Assembly (NCBI GenBank): GCA_038106145.1
Contig: JAYODD010000001.1
Coordinates: 124,001 to 188,000 of the forward strand
Direction of reading: 5' to 3'
Length of the DNA stretch: 64,000 nt
DNA from: JBFJKD01 sp038106145
GTDB lineage: Bacteria; Pseudomonadota; Gammaproteobacteria; Pseudomonadales; Porticoccaceae
In this document: in pieces, positions 37,653 to 46,842 of the stretch
How the letters are laid out: every line of letters starts with the position of its first letter
Numbering within the stretch: the first letter of the stretch is position 1
The notes under the pieces: model-generated
What the model was told of the DNA's origin: nothing
The model's database searches: none
What the model saw: only the letters and a program-made list of their open reading frames with translations
Translations under genes and position numbers: made by a program

Positions 37653-38885
37653 ATGGCCAGCAGTGATGAGCAGATGATTGTCGGTCTCGATATTGGCACC
37701 TCCAAGGTGGTTGCCATCGTGGGTATTGCTGGCGGAGACGGGCAACTGGAAATTATCGGTATGGGCACCCATCGCTCGTCGGGGATGAAAAAGGGCGTGG
37801 TGGTGAACATCGAATCGACGGTACATGCCATTCAGCGCGCGGTCGAAGAGGCGGAGCTGATGGCCGGATGCCACATTCATTCAGTCTACGCCGGCATCGC
37901 TGGCAGCCATATTCGCAGTCTCAACTCCCATGGGATCGTCGCCATTCGCGACCGCGAGGTCCATCAACTCGACGTCGAGCGGGTCATTGACGCGGCCCGC
38001 GCAGTGGCGATTCCCGCGGATCAGGAAATACTTCACGTACTGCCCCAGGAATTTATTATCGACAATCAGGAGGGTGTGCGGGAACCGCTGGGGATGTCGG
38101 GGGTGCGTCTGGAGGCCAAGGTGCATCTGGTCACCTGTGCCGCCAATGCCGCTCTCAATATCAAAAAATGTATTCGTCGCTGCGGACTGGAAGTGGAGGA
38201 GATTATTCTCGAACAGCTGGCATCCAGCTACGCGGTGTTGACGGAGGATGAAAAACAATTAGGTGTATGTCTGGTCGATCTAGGTGGTGGTACCACCGAT
38301 ATCGCCATCTTCAGCGACGGCGCCATTCGCCATACCGGTGTTATCCCCATCGCTGGCGATCAGGTCACCAACGATATCGCCATGGCGTTGCGTACGCCGA
38401 CGGCCCACGCCGAAGAGCTGAAAATCAAATATGCCTGCGCCCTCGCCAAGCTCACCGGGCCCGACGAAACCATCAAGGTGCCTAGTGTCGGCGACCGGGC
38501 ACCCCGAGACCTGTCCCGACAGGCCTTGGCGGAGGTGGTCGAGCCTCGCTATGACGAGCTGTTTACCCTGGTGCAGGCCGAGCTGCGACGCAGTGGCTTC
38601 GAAGATCTGATTGCCGCTGGCATCGTACTCACCGGGGGTACCGGCAAGATGGAAGGCGTGGTCGAGCTGGCCGAGGAGATTTTTCATATGCCGGTGCGGC
38701 TGGGTGCACCGCAGAACATTCAGGGCCTTACAGATATCGTCAACAATCCGATTTATTCCACGGGGGTTGGTTTGTTGCTGTACGGCATGCAGCAACATCG
38801 CGCCGGGCGGCGGGTGAGCCGTGCACCGGAGGCAGGTAGTGGCTGGTGGGCGCGGGCAAAGAGTTGGTTCCAGGGCAATCTGTAA
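37653..38885 (+). CDS. ftsA: Cell division protein FtsA
   Basis: The 410-residue actin-like ATPase tethers FtsZ filaments to the membrane and recruits later division proteins. It has VGLDIGTSKVVAIVG near residue 10, the 1C domain near residues 85-160, the phosphate loop LVDLGGGTTDIAIFSDG near 208 and VLTGGTGKMEGVVELAEEIF near 330. The amphipathic membrane-targeting end reads WWARAKSWFQGNL. GAGGG lies upstream of ATG 37653. ftsZ follows after 75 bases. Confidence 0.96.
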   Translation: MASSDEQMIVGLDIGTSKVVAIVGIAGGDGQLEIIGMGTHRSSGMKKGVVVNIESTVHAIQRAVEEAELMAGCHIHSVYAGIAGSHIRSLNSHGIVAIRDREVHQLDVERVIDAARAVAIPADQEILHVLPQEFIIDNQEGVREPLGMSGVRLEAKVHLVTCAANAALNIKKCIRRCGLEVEEIILEQLASSYAVLTEDEKQLGVCLVDLGGGTTDIAIFSDGAIRHTGVIPIAGDQVTNDIAMALRTPTAHAEELKIKYACALAKLTGPDETIKVPSVGDRAPRDLSRQALAEVVEPRYDELFTLVQAELRRSGFEDLIAAGIVLTGGTGKMEGVVELAEEIFHMPVRLGAPQNIQGLTDIVNNPIYSTGVGLLLYGMQQHRAGRRVSRAPEAGSGWWARAKSWFQGNL

Positions 38886-38960
38886 CCAGTGCAGGTGGGT
38901 GGGGTATGAGCAATATCGACATCAGGATTAACGGTCGTTTTTCAATCGAGGGGTAATCGT

Positions 38961-40139
38961 ATGTTTCAAATAGTGGACAGTATTCCGGATAGTGCGGAAA
39001 TCAAGGTGATTGGTGTTGGGGGTGGCGGCGGCAATGCAGTACGCCACATGGTTGAATGTCAGGTAGAAGGCGTGGAATTTATCTGCGCCAATACAGATTC
39101 CCAGGCGCTCAAAGGGTTGGCCAATACCACGCTGCTACAACTGGGCAACGGTATTACCAAAGGCCTGGGCGCCGGGGCGGATCCAGAAATGGGTCGCCAG
39201 GCGGCGATGGAGGACCGGGATCGCATCGCCGATGTGCTGGAGGGTGCGGACATGGTGTTTATCACTGCGGGCATGGGTGGTGGCACGGGTACCGGTGCGG
39301 CGCCGGTGGTCGCGGATGTAGCGCGGGATCTCGGTATTCTGACGGTTGCCATCGTCACTCGCCCTTTTGTCTTCGAGGGCCGCAAGCGCATGGCAATCGC
39401 CGACGAAGGTATTCGCCAACTCAAGGATAAGGTGGACTCGTTGATCACCATACCCAACGAGAAGTTACTGGCGGTACTGGGTAAATCCACCAGCTTGCTG
39501 GAGGCGTTCAAAGCGGCCAACGACGTGCTGTTGGGTGCGGTGCAGGGCATTGCCGACCTGATTATTCGCCCCGGTATGATCAATGTCGATTTCGCCGATG
39601 TACGCACTGTCATGTCCGAAATGGGCATGGCGATGATGGGCTCCGGACAAGCTGGTGGCGAAAATCGGGCGCGGGAGGCCGCGGAGGCCGCGATCCACAG
39701 CCCCCTGCTGGAGGATATTGATTTGCAGGGCGCGCGGGGTATTCTGGTGAATATTACGGCGGGACCGGATCTGTCACTGGGCGAGTTCTCTGAGGTCGGT
39801 GATACCGTGGAAGAGTTCGCGTCCGAAGACGCGACCGTCGTGGTCGGCACGGTTATCGACCCCTCGATGGGTGATCAGTTGCGGGTCACCGTGGTGGCGA
39901 CTGGCCTCGGGCAACCGGTGGCGCAACGTCAGGCGGCACCGGCCAAGGTGGTGGATAACACCCGTAAAAATACCGGTGAGCCAAATTACCACGAACTGGA
40001 TCGTCCGACGGTTGCCCGGCGCGCTTCGCCCACGGTGCGCGATGGCTCCGCGGCGCGCAAGATAGAGCCACGGGTCGAGGGTAACGACAACCTCGACTAT
40101 CTGGATATTCCGGCGTTTTTGCGCCGGCAGGCGGACTGA
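38961..40139 (+). CDS. ftsZ: Cell division GTPase FtsZ
   Basis: The 392-residue tubulin homologue forms the Z ring. It has IKVIGVGGGGGNAVRHMV near residue 14, the GTP signature GMGGGTGTGAAPVV near 104, the T7 synergy loop NVDFADVRTVM and the C-terminal conserved peptide LDYLDIPAFLRRQAD, which binds FtsA and ZipA. The linker before that peptide is short and basic-acidic. The 5' spacer carries GAGGGG before ATG 38961. A set of competing hairpins separates it from lpxC. Confidence 0.97.
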   Translation: MFQIVDSIPDSAEIKVIGVGGGGGNAVRHMVECQVEGVEFICANTDSQALKGLANTTLLQLGNGITKGLGAGADPEMGRQAAMEDRDRIADVLEGADMVFITAGMGGGTGTGAAPVVADVARDLGILTVAIVTRPFVFEGRKRMAIADEGIRQLKDKVDSLITIPNEKLLAVLGKSTSLLEAFKAANDVLLGAVQGIADLIIRPGMINVDFADVRTVMSEMGMAMMGSGQAGGENRAREAAEAAIHSPLLEDIDLQGARGILVNITAGPDLSLGEFSEVGDTVEEFASEDATVVVGTVIDPSMGDQLRVTVVATGLGQPVAQRQAAPAKVVDNTRKNTGEPNYHELDRPTVARRASPTVRDGSAARKIEPRVEGNDNLDYLDIPAFLRRQAD

Positions 40140-40150
40140 AAGGCAGCAGC

Positions 40151-40218
40151 TTATCCGCGCTAACTGCCACCGGTCGTTGTCCGCGCCCTGTGTGATCCCC
40201 TCCACAGGGCGCGGATAA
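40151..40218 (+). promoter_or_regulatory. Mutually exclusive hairpins in the ftsZ-lpxC spacer
   Basis: CCGCGCCCTGTG (40181-40192) pairs perfectly with CACAGGGCGCGG (40203-40214) around a ten-base loop. TTATCCGCGC (40151-40160) pairs perfectly with GCGCGGATAA (40209-40218). The two helices share the arm GCGCGG, so only one can form at a time. The 12-bp helix is followed by ATAATT, not a T run, so it is not a standard terminator. The layout is that of an attenuator or RNA switch, or of a processing site between ftsZ and lpxC. Confidence 0.55.
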
Positions 40219-40284
40219 TTCCGGTAGAGCAATCCCGGCGGTTTTGCTAGTATGGCGTCCTCGACTTCCAGGGGCATGCCGCCA

Positions 40285-41199
40285 GTGATTCGACAGCGCA
40301 CCTTAAATAACACCATCCGCGCCACTGGCGTCGGGCTGCACACCGGCGAAAAGGTTTATCTCACCCTGCGCCCGGCAGCGGTAAACACCGGCATTGTTTT
40401 CCGCCGCACTGATCTCGATCCCCCGGTAGACATTCAGGCCCGGGCCGACAATGTCGGTGATACCACCCTGTCTACTTCGCTGGTTAACGGCGATGTCCGG
40501 GTATCCACCGTGGAACATTTGCTATCGGCCATGGCTGGCCTCGGCATCGACAACGCCATCATCGACGTGACCGCGCCAGAAGTACCGATTATGGACGGTA
40601 GCGCCGGGCCCTTCGTGTTTTTGATCCAGTCGGCGGGTATCGTCGAACAAAATGAACCAAAACGGTTTATTCGCATCTTAAAGCCGGTCAGCGTGCAGCA
40701 GGGCGATAAAGTGGCGAGTTTTAAACCGTTTAACGGGTTCAAGGTGACATTTGCTATCGATTTTGACCATCCGGTATTTCAGAATCGTACTCTCGAGGCC
40801 TCGGTGGATTTCTCCAGCACCTCGTTTGTCCGGGAGGTCAGTCGTGCCAGAACGTTTGGTTTTATGCACGAAATCGAGTACTTGCGTTCGCAGGGACTGG
40901 CCCGCGGTGGCAGTATGGATAATGCCATTGTGGTTGACCAAACCAAGATTTTGAACGAGGATGGCCTGCGTTACGAGGACGAGTTCGTCAAGCACAAGGT
41001 GCTGGATGCCATCGGCGATTTATACCTGCTGGGTAACAGTTTGATCGGTGAGTTCGCCGCCTACAAATCCGGTCACGCGCTGAATAATTTATTGCTGCGC
41101 ACGCTGATCGCCCAGGAGGATGCCTGGGAAGTGGTAACATTTGAGCACAATGAAGAGCAGGCGCCGATTTCCTATACCAAGCCGCTACTGGCGGGCTAA
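40285..41199 (+). CDS. lpxC: UDP-3-O-acyl-N-acetylglucosamine deacetylase LpxC
   Basis: The zinc deacetylase catalyses the committed step of lipid A synthesis. It has RQRTLNNTIRATGVGLHTGE at the N-terminus, the Zn histidine in STVEHLLSAMAGLGIDN, FVREVSRARTFGFM, KHKVLDAIGDLYLLG with the His/Asp pair, and SGHALNNLLLR. GTG 40285 gives 304 residues and an N-terminus like the Pseudomonas enzyme, with AGGGG 10 bases upstream; ATG 40276 (307 residues) and ATG 40252 are alternatives. It ends the dcw cluster, as in Pseudomonas. Confidence 0.95.
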   Translation: MIRQRTLNNTIRATGVGLHTGEKVYLTLRPAAVNTGIVFRRTDLDPPVDIQARADNVGDTTLSTSLVNGDVRVSTVEHLLSAMAGLGIDNAIIDVTAPEVPIMDGSAGPFVFLIQSAGIVEQNEPKRFIRILKPVSVQQGDKVASFKPFNGFKVTFAIDFDHPVFQNRTLEASVDFSSTSFVREVSRARTFGFMHEIEYLRSQGLARGGSMDNAIVVDQTKILNEDGLRYEDEFVKHKVLDAIGDLYLLGNSLIGEFAAYKSGHALNNLLLRTLIAQEDAWEVVTFEHNEEQAPISYTKPLLAG

Positions 41200-41264
41200 A
41201 CTACCGTGTACGCAGCCATGATCAATTTTATAATCGACTTCACTAATAATATAAGAAGCGACCA

Positions 41265-42188
41265 GTGAAAATTATCATCATCAGTCATCGCTATGGAAAG
41301 ATTCTCTCCCTGCACCTGAATCAATGGGCGAAGGTGCTGTTCTCCCTGTGTCTGCTGGGCTTGACGGTGGGCGTCAGCGTGGTGCTGGGGTTGCAATACA
41401 GTCGCGATCACGGCACGTCATTGCAGGACTCCGTTGCGCAACTCGAGCGGGAGCTGGCCCTGCAACGGGGCGACCTGGAAAAGGCGGAAGGGGAAGCCGG
41501 GCGCCACGTGGAAGCGCTGACCCTGAAACTGGCGGAAATGCAGGCTCGGCTGGTGCGCCTGGATGCACTTGGTGAACGCATTACCGGCATGGCGGGTCTC
41601 GACGACGGAGAGTTCGATTTCAGTAGCGCGCCAGCGGTGGGTGGTCCCGAAGAACTGGGGGAGGAACAGGTCAAGGATACGACGCTTGGTCGGCTACTCA
41701 CCGACCTGCAGACGCTGCTGGATAATCGGGAGACGCAGTTAGAACTGCTCAAGGACATGATGGCGGATCGCAAGTTGAAGCGGGATGTTGCCGTCGCCGG
41801 GCTACCCATTACCAAAGGCTGGATGTCGTCGGGCTACGGCATGCGCAACGATCCCTTCAGCGGCCGCAAGGCCTGGCATAAAGGGGTGGATTTCGCCGGT
41901 AAAATGGGCGCTGAAGTGGTCGCCGTAGGTGCCGGAATCGTGATTCGCTCGGAGCCCTACAAGGGTTACGGCAATATGATCGAAGTCGACCACGGCGAAG
42001 GTCTGGTAACCCGCTATGGCCACAATAAAGTCAATCTCGCAGCACCCGGAGACCTGGTAAAAAAGGGTCAGGTTATTGCGCTAATGGGCAGCAGCGGTCG
42101 TTCCACTGGCCCCCATGTGCATTTCGAAGTGTACAAAAATGGTCGCGTGGTCGATCCGGCCAGTTATATCCATCGCACCATTCTCTGA
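41265..42188 (+). CDS. M23 family LytM-type metallopeptidase with coiled coil
   Basis: The 307-residue membrane-anchored protein has a transmembrane helix at about residues 23-43 (VLFSLCLLGLTVGVSVVLGL), a coiled coil near residues 55-100, and a C-terminal M23 domain. That domain is complete: SGYGMRNDPF, HKGVDFAG, the Y-G-H-N motif and HVHFEVYKNGR, so it probably cleaves murein cross-links. Its place between lpxC and secA is as in Pseudomonas. The start is GTG 41265 with a weak ribosome site. Confidence 0.9.
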   Translation: MKIIIISHRYGKILSLHLNQWAKVLFSLCLLGLTVGVSVVLGLQYSRDHGTSLQDSVAQLERELALQRGDLEKAEGEAGRHVEALTLKLAEMQARLVRLDALGERITGMAGLDDGEFDFSSAPAVGGPEELGEEQVKDTTLGRLLTDLQTLLDNRETQLELLKDMMADRKLKRDVAVAGLPITKGWMSSGYGMRNDPFSGRKAWHKGVDFAGKMGAEVVAVGAGIVIRSEPYKGYGNMIEVDHGEGLVTRYGHNKVNLAAPGDLVKKGQVIALMGSSGRSTGPHVHFEVYKNGRVVDPASYIHRTIL

Positions 42189-42235
42189 TTTTCCTCGACC
42201 AATCCCCGTATCCAGCATCTCCTGGAGGCTTATCT

Positions 42236-42277
42236 ATGACGTCACTGCAATTCAGTCGTGACAGCTCGACTTCATAA
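42236..42277 (+). CDS. 13-residue leader ORF before secA
   Basis: ATG 42236 follows TGGAGG at a 7-base distance, a better ribosome site than that of secA itself. The peptide MTSLQFSRDSSTS ends at TAA 42275-42277, 21 bases before the secA ATG. GTCAC (42241-42245) can pair with GTGAC (42258-42262) inside the ORF. In E. coli, secA translation is controlled by the arrest peptide SecM, which is much longer and secreted; this peptide has no such features. Expression is inferred only from the ribosome site. Confidence 0.4.
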   Translation: MTSLQFSRDSSTS

Positions 42278-42298
42278 TTTCGCGCGAGACAAGACACT

Positions 42299-45055
42299 AT
42301 GATCGGCAAGGTATTTCGTAAAATAGTTGGCAGTAAAAATGATCGCGAGCTGCGTCGACTGCAAAAAACGGTCGCGGCAATAAACGCACTTGAGGCAGAG
42401 CTGCAAGCCCTGAGCGATGCCCAATTGCGGGCAAAAACCGCTGAATTTCGCGCGCGCCTGGGCGCCGGTGAAACCCTGGATGATCTGCTCGTGGAAGCGT
42501 TCGCGGTGGTACGGGAAGCGGCGCGCCGTACCATTGGTCTGCGTCATTTCGATGTGCAGTTGGTGGGCGGGATCGTGCTGCATCAGGGAAAAATCGCCGA
42601 GATGCGCACCGGTGAGGGTAAAACGCTGGTCGCCACCCTGCCGATCTACCTCAATGCACTGGCCGGGCGCGGCGTCCACCTGGTGACAGTCAACGATTAT
42701 CTGGCCAGTCGCGATGCCCGCTGGATGGCCGCCGTCTACGCTGCGCTGGGAATGAGTGTTGGCGTCATCCAGTCCTTTGCTGGTCCCAGTGTCGCCAACT
42801 CCTTTTTGTACGTCCGCGACGATGCCGGGGGGCGGCTGGAACCCGCGTCGCGCCGGGATGCCTACCACGCCGATATTACCTATGGTACGAACAACGAATT
42901 TGGCTTTGACTATTTGCGCGACAATATGGCGTTGCGCCTGGAGGACAAGTCGCAGCGGGATCTGGCCTATGCGATTATCGACGAGGTGGATTCCATACTG
43001 ATCGACGAGGCGCGCACGCCGCTGATTATTTCTGGTGCGGTGAGCGACAGTTCGGCGCTCTACAAACGCATCAACGCACTGGTGCAATTGTTGGGTCCCG
43101 AAACGGAGGACAAACCGGGGGATTTCACCATCGATGAAAAAACCCGGCAGGCGGAACTAACCGAACAGGGTCATGAGAAAATAGAAGGTATTTTGGTAAG
43201 TGAAGGCTTACTTTCAAAAGATGACAGTTTGTATCAGGCTGGAAATTTGAATTTGCTTCACCATATTCACAACGCCCTGCGTGCTCACCACTTGTTTCAC
43301 CGGGATGTGGAATACATTGTGCAGGGCGGTGAGGTGGTGTTGATCGACGAACACACCGGACGTACCCTGGCGGGTCGCCGTCTGTCCGAGGGGCTGCACC
43401 AGGCGATTGAAGCCAAGGAGGGTACACAGATTCAAAGTGAAAGCCAGACGATGGCATCCACCACCTTTCAAAACTATTTTCGCCAGTATGACAAGCTGGC
43501 GGGCATGACCGGCACGGCGGATACCGAGGCGTATGAATTCCACGAAATTTATGGCCTGCAGGTGATGGTAATCCCCACCAACCAGCCTGTGGCACGGCAG
43601 GATCTCAACGATCTGATTTTCCTGACCCAGGAAGAAAAATTTCAGGCGGTGGTGGAGGACATTCGCTCCTGCATCGACAAAGGGGCGCCGGTACTGGTGG
43701 GTACGGCTTCCATCGAGACGTCGGAATTACTGTCCGGATTTCTTAACAAACAAGGCATCAAACACCAGGTTCTCAATGCCAAATTTCACGAAAAAGAGGC
43801 GCATATTATCGCCCAGGCGGGACGGCCGGGCACCGTAACCATTGCCACCAACATGGCGGGGCGCGGTACCGATATCGTATTGGGGGGAAATTGGGAGGCG
43901 GAGATCGCCGCGCTGAAAAATCCGAGTGAGATCGAGATTGCGCGCATCAAGGAACAATGGAAGGCGCGCCACGAACAGGTTATCGCGGCGGGGGGATTGC
44001 ATATCCTTGGCACCGAGCGCCACGAGTCGCGCCGTATCGACAACCAGTTGCGCGGCCGCGCGGGTCGCCAGGGTGATCCGGGGCTGTCCCGTTTCTACCT
44101 GTCCATGGAAGACCCGTTGATGCGCTTGTTCGCCTCGGATCGGGTCAAGAACATGATGCGCGCCATGGGTATGGAGAAAGGTGAGGCTATCGAGCACCGT
44201 ATGGTGACCAATGCCATCGAAAAAGCACAGCGCAAGGTGGAAGGTCGCAACTTTGATATTCGCAAGCAGCTGCTCGAATACGACGATGTGGCCAATGATC
44301 AGCGCCAGGTAATTTATCAACAGCGCAATGATCTGTTGTCGGCAGGCAGCATCGAGGATGTCATCGACGCCATTCGCGACGATGTCGCCAACGATGTCAT
44401 CAGTGCGTCCATACCCCCGCAAAGCCTGCCGGAACAGTGGCGAATCAAGGAACTCGAAGATGATTTGCGGGTGGAGTTAAATCTCGATTTGCCGGTACAA
44501 CGCTGGCTCGACGAGGATGATCGGCTTCACGAAGATGCGCTGCGCGAGCGTATTCTGCAAAGCTTGCGGGAGGCGTACCGGCAGCGCTGCGCTGCCGTCG
44601 GTGACGCCATGCGCAGTATCGAAAAGCAGGTCATGCTCCAGGTGCTCGATACCCTGTGGAAAGAGCATCTGGGGAATATCGACCACCTGCGTCAGGGGAT
44701 TGGCCTGCGCGCCTACGCGCAAAAAAACCCCAAACAGGAGTACAAGCGGGAGTCTTTCCAGCTGTTCAGTGAATTGCTCGACAATCTGAAGCGGGAAACT
44801 ATTCGCTTCCTGTGCCGGGTCGAAGTGCGGCGGCGTGAAGATGTGGATGCCCTTGAGCGGCAACGCAAGGAACAACAGGCGCGGCAAAAAATGGAATACC
44901 GCCACGCGGCGGCGACGGCACTGGCGGAGGGTGGCTCCGTGCCACCGCGGGTGGTGCAGCCGTTCGTCAGGGAAGAGGAGAAGGTTGGCCGCAATCAGCC
45001 CTGCCCCTGTGGATCGGGTAAAAAGTACAAGCAGTGTCACGGTCGGCTGGCATGA
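42299..45055 (+). CDS. secA: Protein translocase ATPase SecA
   Basis: The 918-residue motor drives preproteins through SecYEG. It has IAEMRTGEGKTLVATLPIYL (Walker A) near residue 100, DEVDSILIDEARTPLIISG (DEAD-like) near 228, FATNMAGRGTDI-type motifs near 515, and LRGRAGRQGDPGLSRFYLS. A complete zinc end, CPCGSGKKYKQCHG, binds SecB and lipid. Length is close to Pseudomonas SecA. Its Shine-Dalgarno (GAGAC) is weak, and a short leader ORF with a strong one lies just upstream. Confidence 0.97.
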   Translation: MIGKVFRKIVGSKNDRELRRLQKTVAAINALEAELQALSDAQLRAKTAEFRARLGAGETLDDLLVEAFAVVREAARRTIGLRHFDVQLVGGIVLHQGKIAEMRTGEGKTLVATLPIYLNALAGRGVHLVTVNDYLASRDARWMAAVYAALGMSVGVIQSFAGPSVANSFLYVRDDAGGRLEPASRRDAYHADITYGTNNEFGFDYLRDNMALRLEDKSQRDLAYAIIDEVDSILIDEARTPLIISGAVSDSSALYKRINALVQLLGPETEDKPGDFTIDEKTRQAELTEQGHEKIEGILVSEGLLSKDDSLYQAGNLNLLHHIHNALRAHHLFHRDVEYIVQGGEVVLIDEHTGRTLAGRRLSEGLHQAIEAKEGTQIQSESQTMASTTFQNYFRQYDKLAGMTGTADTEAYEFHEIYGLQVMVIPTNQPVARQDLNDLIFLTQEEKFQAVVEDIRSCIDKGAPVLVGTASIETSELLSGFLNKQGIKHQVLNAKFHEKEAHIIAQAGRPGTVTIATNMAGRGTDIVLGGNWEAEIAALKNPSEIEIARIKEQWKARHEQVIAAGGLHILGTERHESRRIDNQLRGRAGRQGDPGLSRFYLSMEDPLMRLFASDRVKNMMRAMGMEKGEAIEHRMVTNAIEKAQRKVEGRNFDIRKQLLEYDDVANDQRQVIYQQRNDLLSAGSIEDVIDAIRDDVANDVISASIPPQSLPEQWRIKELEDDLRVELNLDLPVQRWLDEDDRLHEDALRERILQSLREAYRQRCAAVGDAMRSIEKQVMLQVLDTLWKEHLGNIDHLRQGIGLRAYAQKNPKQEYKRESFQLFSELLDNLKRETIRFLCRVEVRRREDVDALERQRKEQQARQKMEYRHAAATALAEGGSVPPRVVQPFVREEEKVGRNQPCPCGSGKKYKQCHGRLA

Positions 45056-45104
45056 TAATCATTACTAATGCGCGCGAGGCAGACATGCCAACAATGAGTC
45101 ATTT

Positions 45105-46313
45105 ATGGCGGTAGGGCCGGAACAATTTCCCCCCATGCATGGGGTTGCCGGAGTGCGACTGGGCACCGCCAGCGCCGGGATCAAAAAGCCCGGGCGCAAG
45201 GACCTGGTGGTGATGGCTCTCGCGCCGCAATCCTCCGTCGCCGGGGTGTTTACTCGCAATGCGTTTTGCGCGGCGCCGGTGCAGGTGGCGAAGGAGTATC
45301 TGGCGATGGATGCGACACGTTACCTGGTGATCAATACCGGTAACGCCAACGCGGGGACAGGCGCAGAGGGTATTGCCAATGCGCGCCGGGTGTGCGCGGC
45401 ACTGGCGCAAATGGAGGGTGTCAGTGCGTCTGCGGTGCTGCCGTTCTCCACTGGGGTGATCGGCGAGCAATTGCCGGTGGAGCCTATTTTGTCCGCCTTG
45501 CCGGACGCCTGTGCGGCGCTGACAGAAGACGGGTGGCGCGCCGCCGCGCTGGGCATCATGACCACAGATACGCGCCCCAAGGGAGCCAGTACGGCCCTGC
45601 TAATTGCCGGGCAACCGGTGACCGTGACCGGTATCGCCAAAGGCGCGGGCATGATCAAACCCGACATGGCCACCATGCTGGGTTTTATCGCCACCGATGC
45701 ACAGGTGGCCCCGGCATTGTTACAGCAAGTACTTGAGAGGGCGGCGGCCAAATCCTTTAACCGTATTACCATCGACGGTGACACCTCGACTAACGATGCA
45801 TTGATGCTGCTGGCCACCGGCCAGGGCGCTGCGCGCATCGACGCGCGCAATCTGGCGGCGTTCCAGCAGGCGGTGGAGGATGTCTGCGTGCAACTGGCGC
45901 AGGCGATTGTGCGCGACGGCGAGGGGGCTACCAAATTTGTCACGGTAACGGTGGAAAGTGGTGCCACGCCGGCGGAGTGTCTGGCGGTGGCCTATACCAT
46001 CGCCGAGTCGCCGCTGGTTAAGACCGCTCTATTTGCCAGCGACCCCAACTGGGGGCGTATTCTGGCAGCTATCGGTCGGGCTGGCGTGGTCGATCTGGCC
46101 GTGGATCAGGTGCGCGTGTGGCTCGACGATGTGCTGATCGCGGAGCTAGGTGGGCGCGCCGCCAGCTACACGGAGGCGGCGGGGCAGGCGGTGATGGATC
46201 GGGATGAACTGACCATTCGGGTCGAATTGCAACGGGGCGCCTGCCTGGAAACGGTGTGGACCAGCGATTTAAGCCATGAGTACATTCGGGTCAATGCCGA
46301 ATACCGATCCTGA
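45105..46313 (+). CDS. argJ: Bifunctional ornithine acetyltransferase / N-acetylglutamate synthase ArgJ
   Basis: The 402-residue enzyme moves the acetyl group from N-acetylornithine to glutamate in arginine synthesis. It shows GVRLGTASAGIKKPGRKDLV, NTGNANAGTG, and the self-cleavage site in KGAGMIKPDMATMLGFIATD, where the Thr of A-T-M-L becomes the new N-terminal nucleophile. SDPNWGRILAAIGRAG follows. The position after secA is as in Pseudomonas. ATG 45105 lacks a strong ribosome site. It overlaps mutT by 38 bases if mutT starts at 46276. Confidence 0.94.
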   Translation: MAVGPEQFPPMHGVAGVRLGTASAGIKKPGRKDLVVMALAPQSSVAGVFTRNAFCAAPVQVAKEYLAMDATRYLVINTGNANAGTGAEGIANARRVCAALAQMEGVSASAVLPFSTGVIGEQLPVEPILSALPDACAALTEDGWRAAALGIMTTDTRPKGASTALLIAGQPVTVTGIAKGAGMIKPDMATMLGFIATDAQVAPALLQQVLERAAAKSFNRITIDGDTSTNDALMLLATGQGAARIDARNLAAFQQAVEDVCVQLAQAIVRDGEGATKFVTVTVESGATPAECLAVAYTIAESPLVKTALFASDPNWGRILAAIGRAGVVDLAVDQVRVWLDDVLIAELGGRAASYTEAAGQAVMDRDELTIRVELQRGACLETVWTSDLSHEYIRVNAEYRS

Positions 46314-46704
46314 TTCCGGCCCCGTACACGTGGTCGCGGCGGTTATCTTTAACGCCGCGGGGGATCAGGTGCTGATTGCCCGTCGTCCCCAACATCTGCA
46401 TCAGGGCGGGTTATGGGAATTTCCCGGCGGCAAGGTCGAAGCGGGAGAGTCGCCCCGCGCCGCTCTGGCGCCGGAACTGTGGGAAGAGCTGGCGCTGCGG
46501 GTGGTGCGTTGCGCCGAGTGGCTGCAGGTGGAACACACTTATCCAGACAAGACGGTGCGGCTCGATGTATGGAGGGTGGACGAAATATACGGCGCGCCGA
46601 TTGGCAATGAAGGGCAGACGGTGGCCTGGGTACCCCTCAGCCGTTTAAGGGAGTATCCGTTTCCGGCGGCGAATCAGGAGATCCTCGCCAGACTGCTTGC
46701 CTGA
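46276..46704 (+). CDS. mutT: MutT-like Nudix hydrolase (8-oxo-dGTP diphosphatase)
   Basis: The 142-residue Nudix protein sits right after argJ, the usual mutT position. It has VHVVAAVIFNAAGDQVLIARR and a Nudix box GKVEAGESPRAALAPELWEEL. All four Nudix glutamates are present (E58, E67, E70, E71), but the box Arg is Pro (P66) and the Gly near its end is Ala (A73). LWEFPGGK before the box matches MutT. The start could also be ATG 46294. Loss of the Arg may weaken activity, so function as 8-oxo-dGTP hydrolase is likely but not certain. Confidence 0.85.
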   Translation: MSTFGSMPNTDPDSGPVHVVAAVIFNAAGDQVLIARRPQHLHQGGLWEFPGGKVEAGESPRAALAPELWEELALRVVRCAEWLQVEHTYPDKTVRLDVWRVDEIYGAPIGNEGQTVAWVPLSRLREYPFPAANQEILARLLA

Positions 46705-46842
46705 CGTTTCACCTGATTTTCTACCGCAATGTCCGCCTGCCGATTTCTGGCGCGGGGACAATCCGCTAGTCGGTGGTGGTCGAGAACGCGGCGGTGCGCA
46801 CGTATTAACGCTGGACCAGCTTATCTTCCCCGTGAAATCCGT

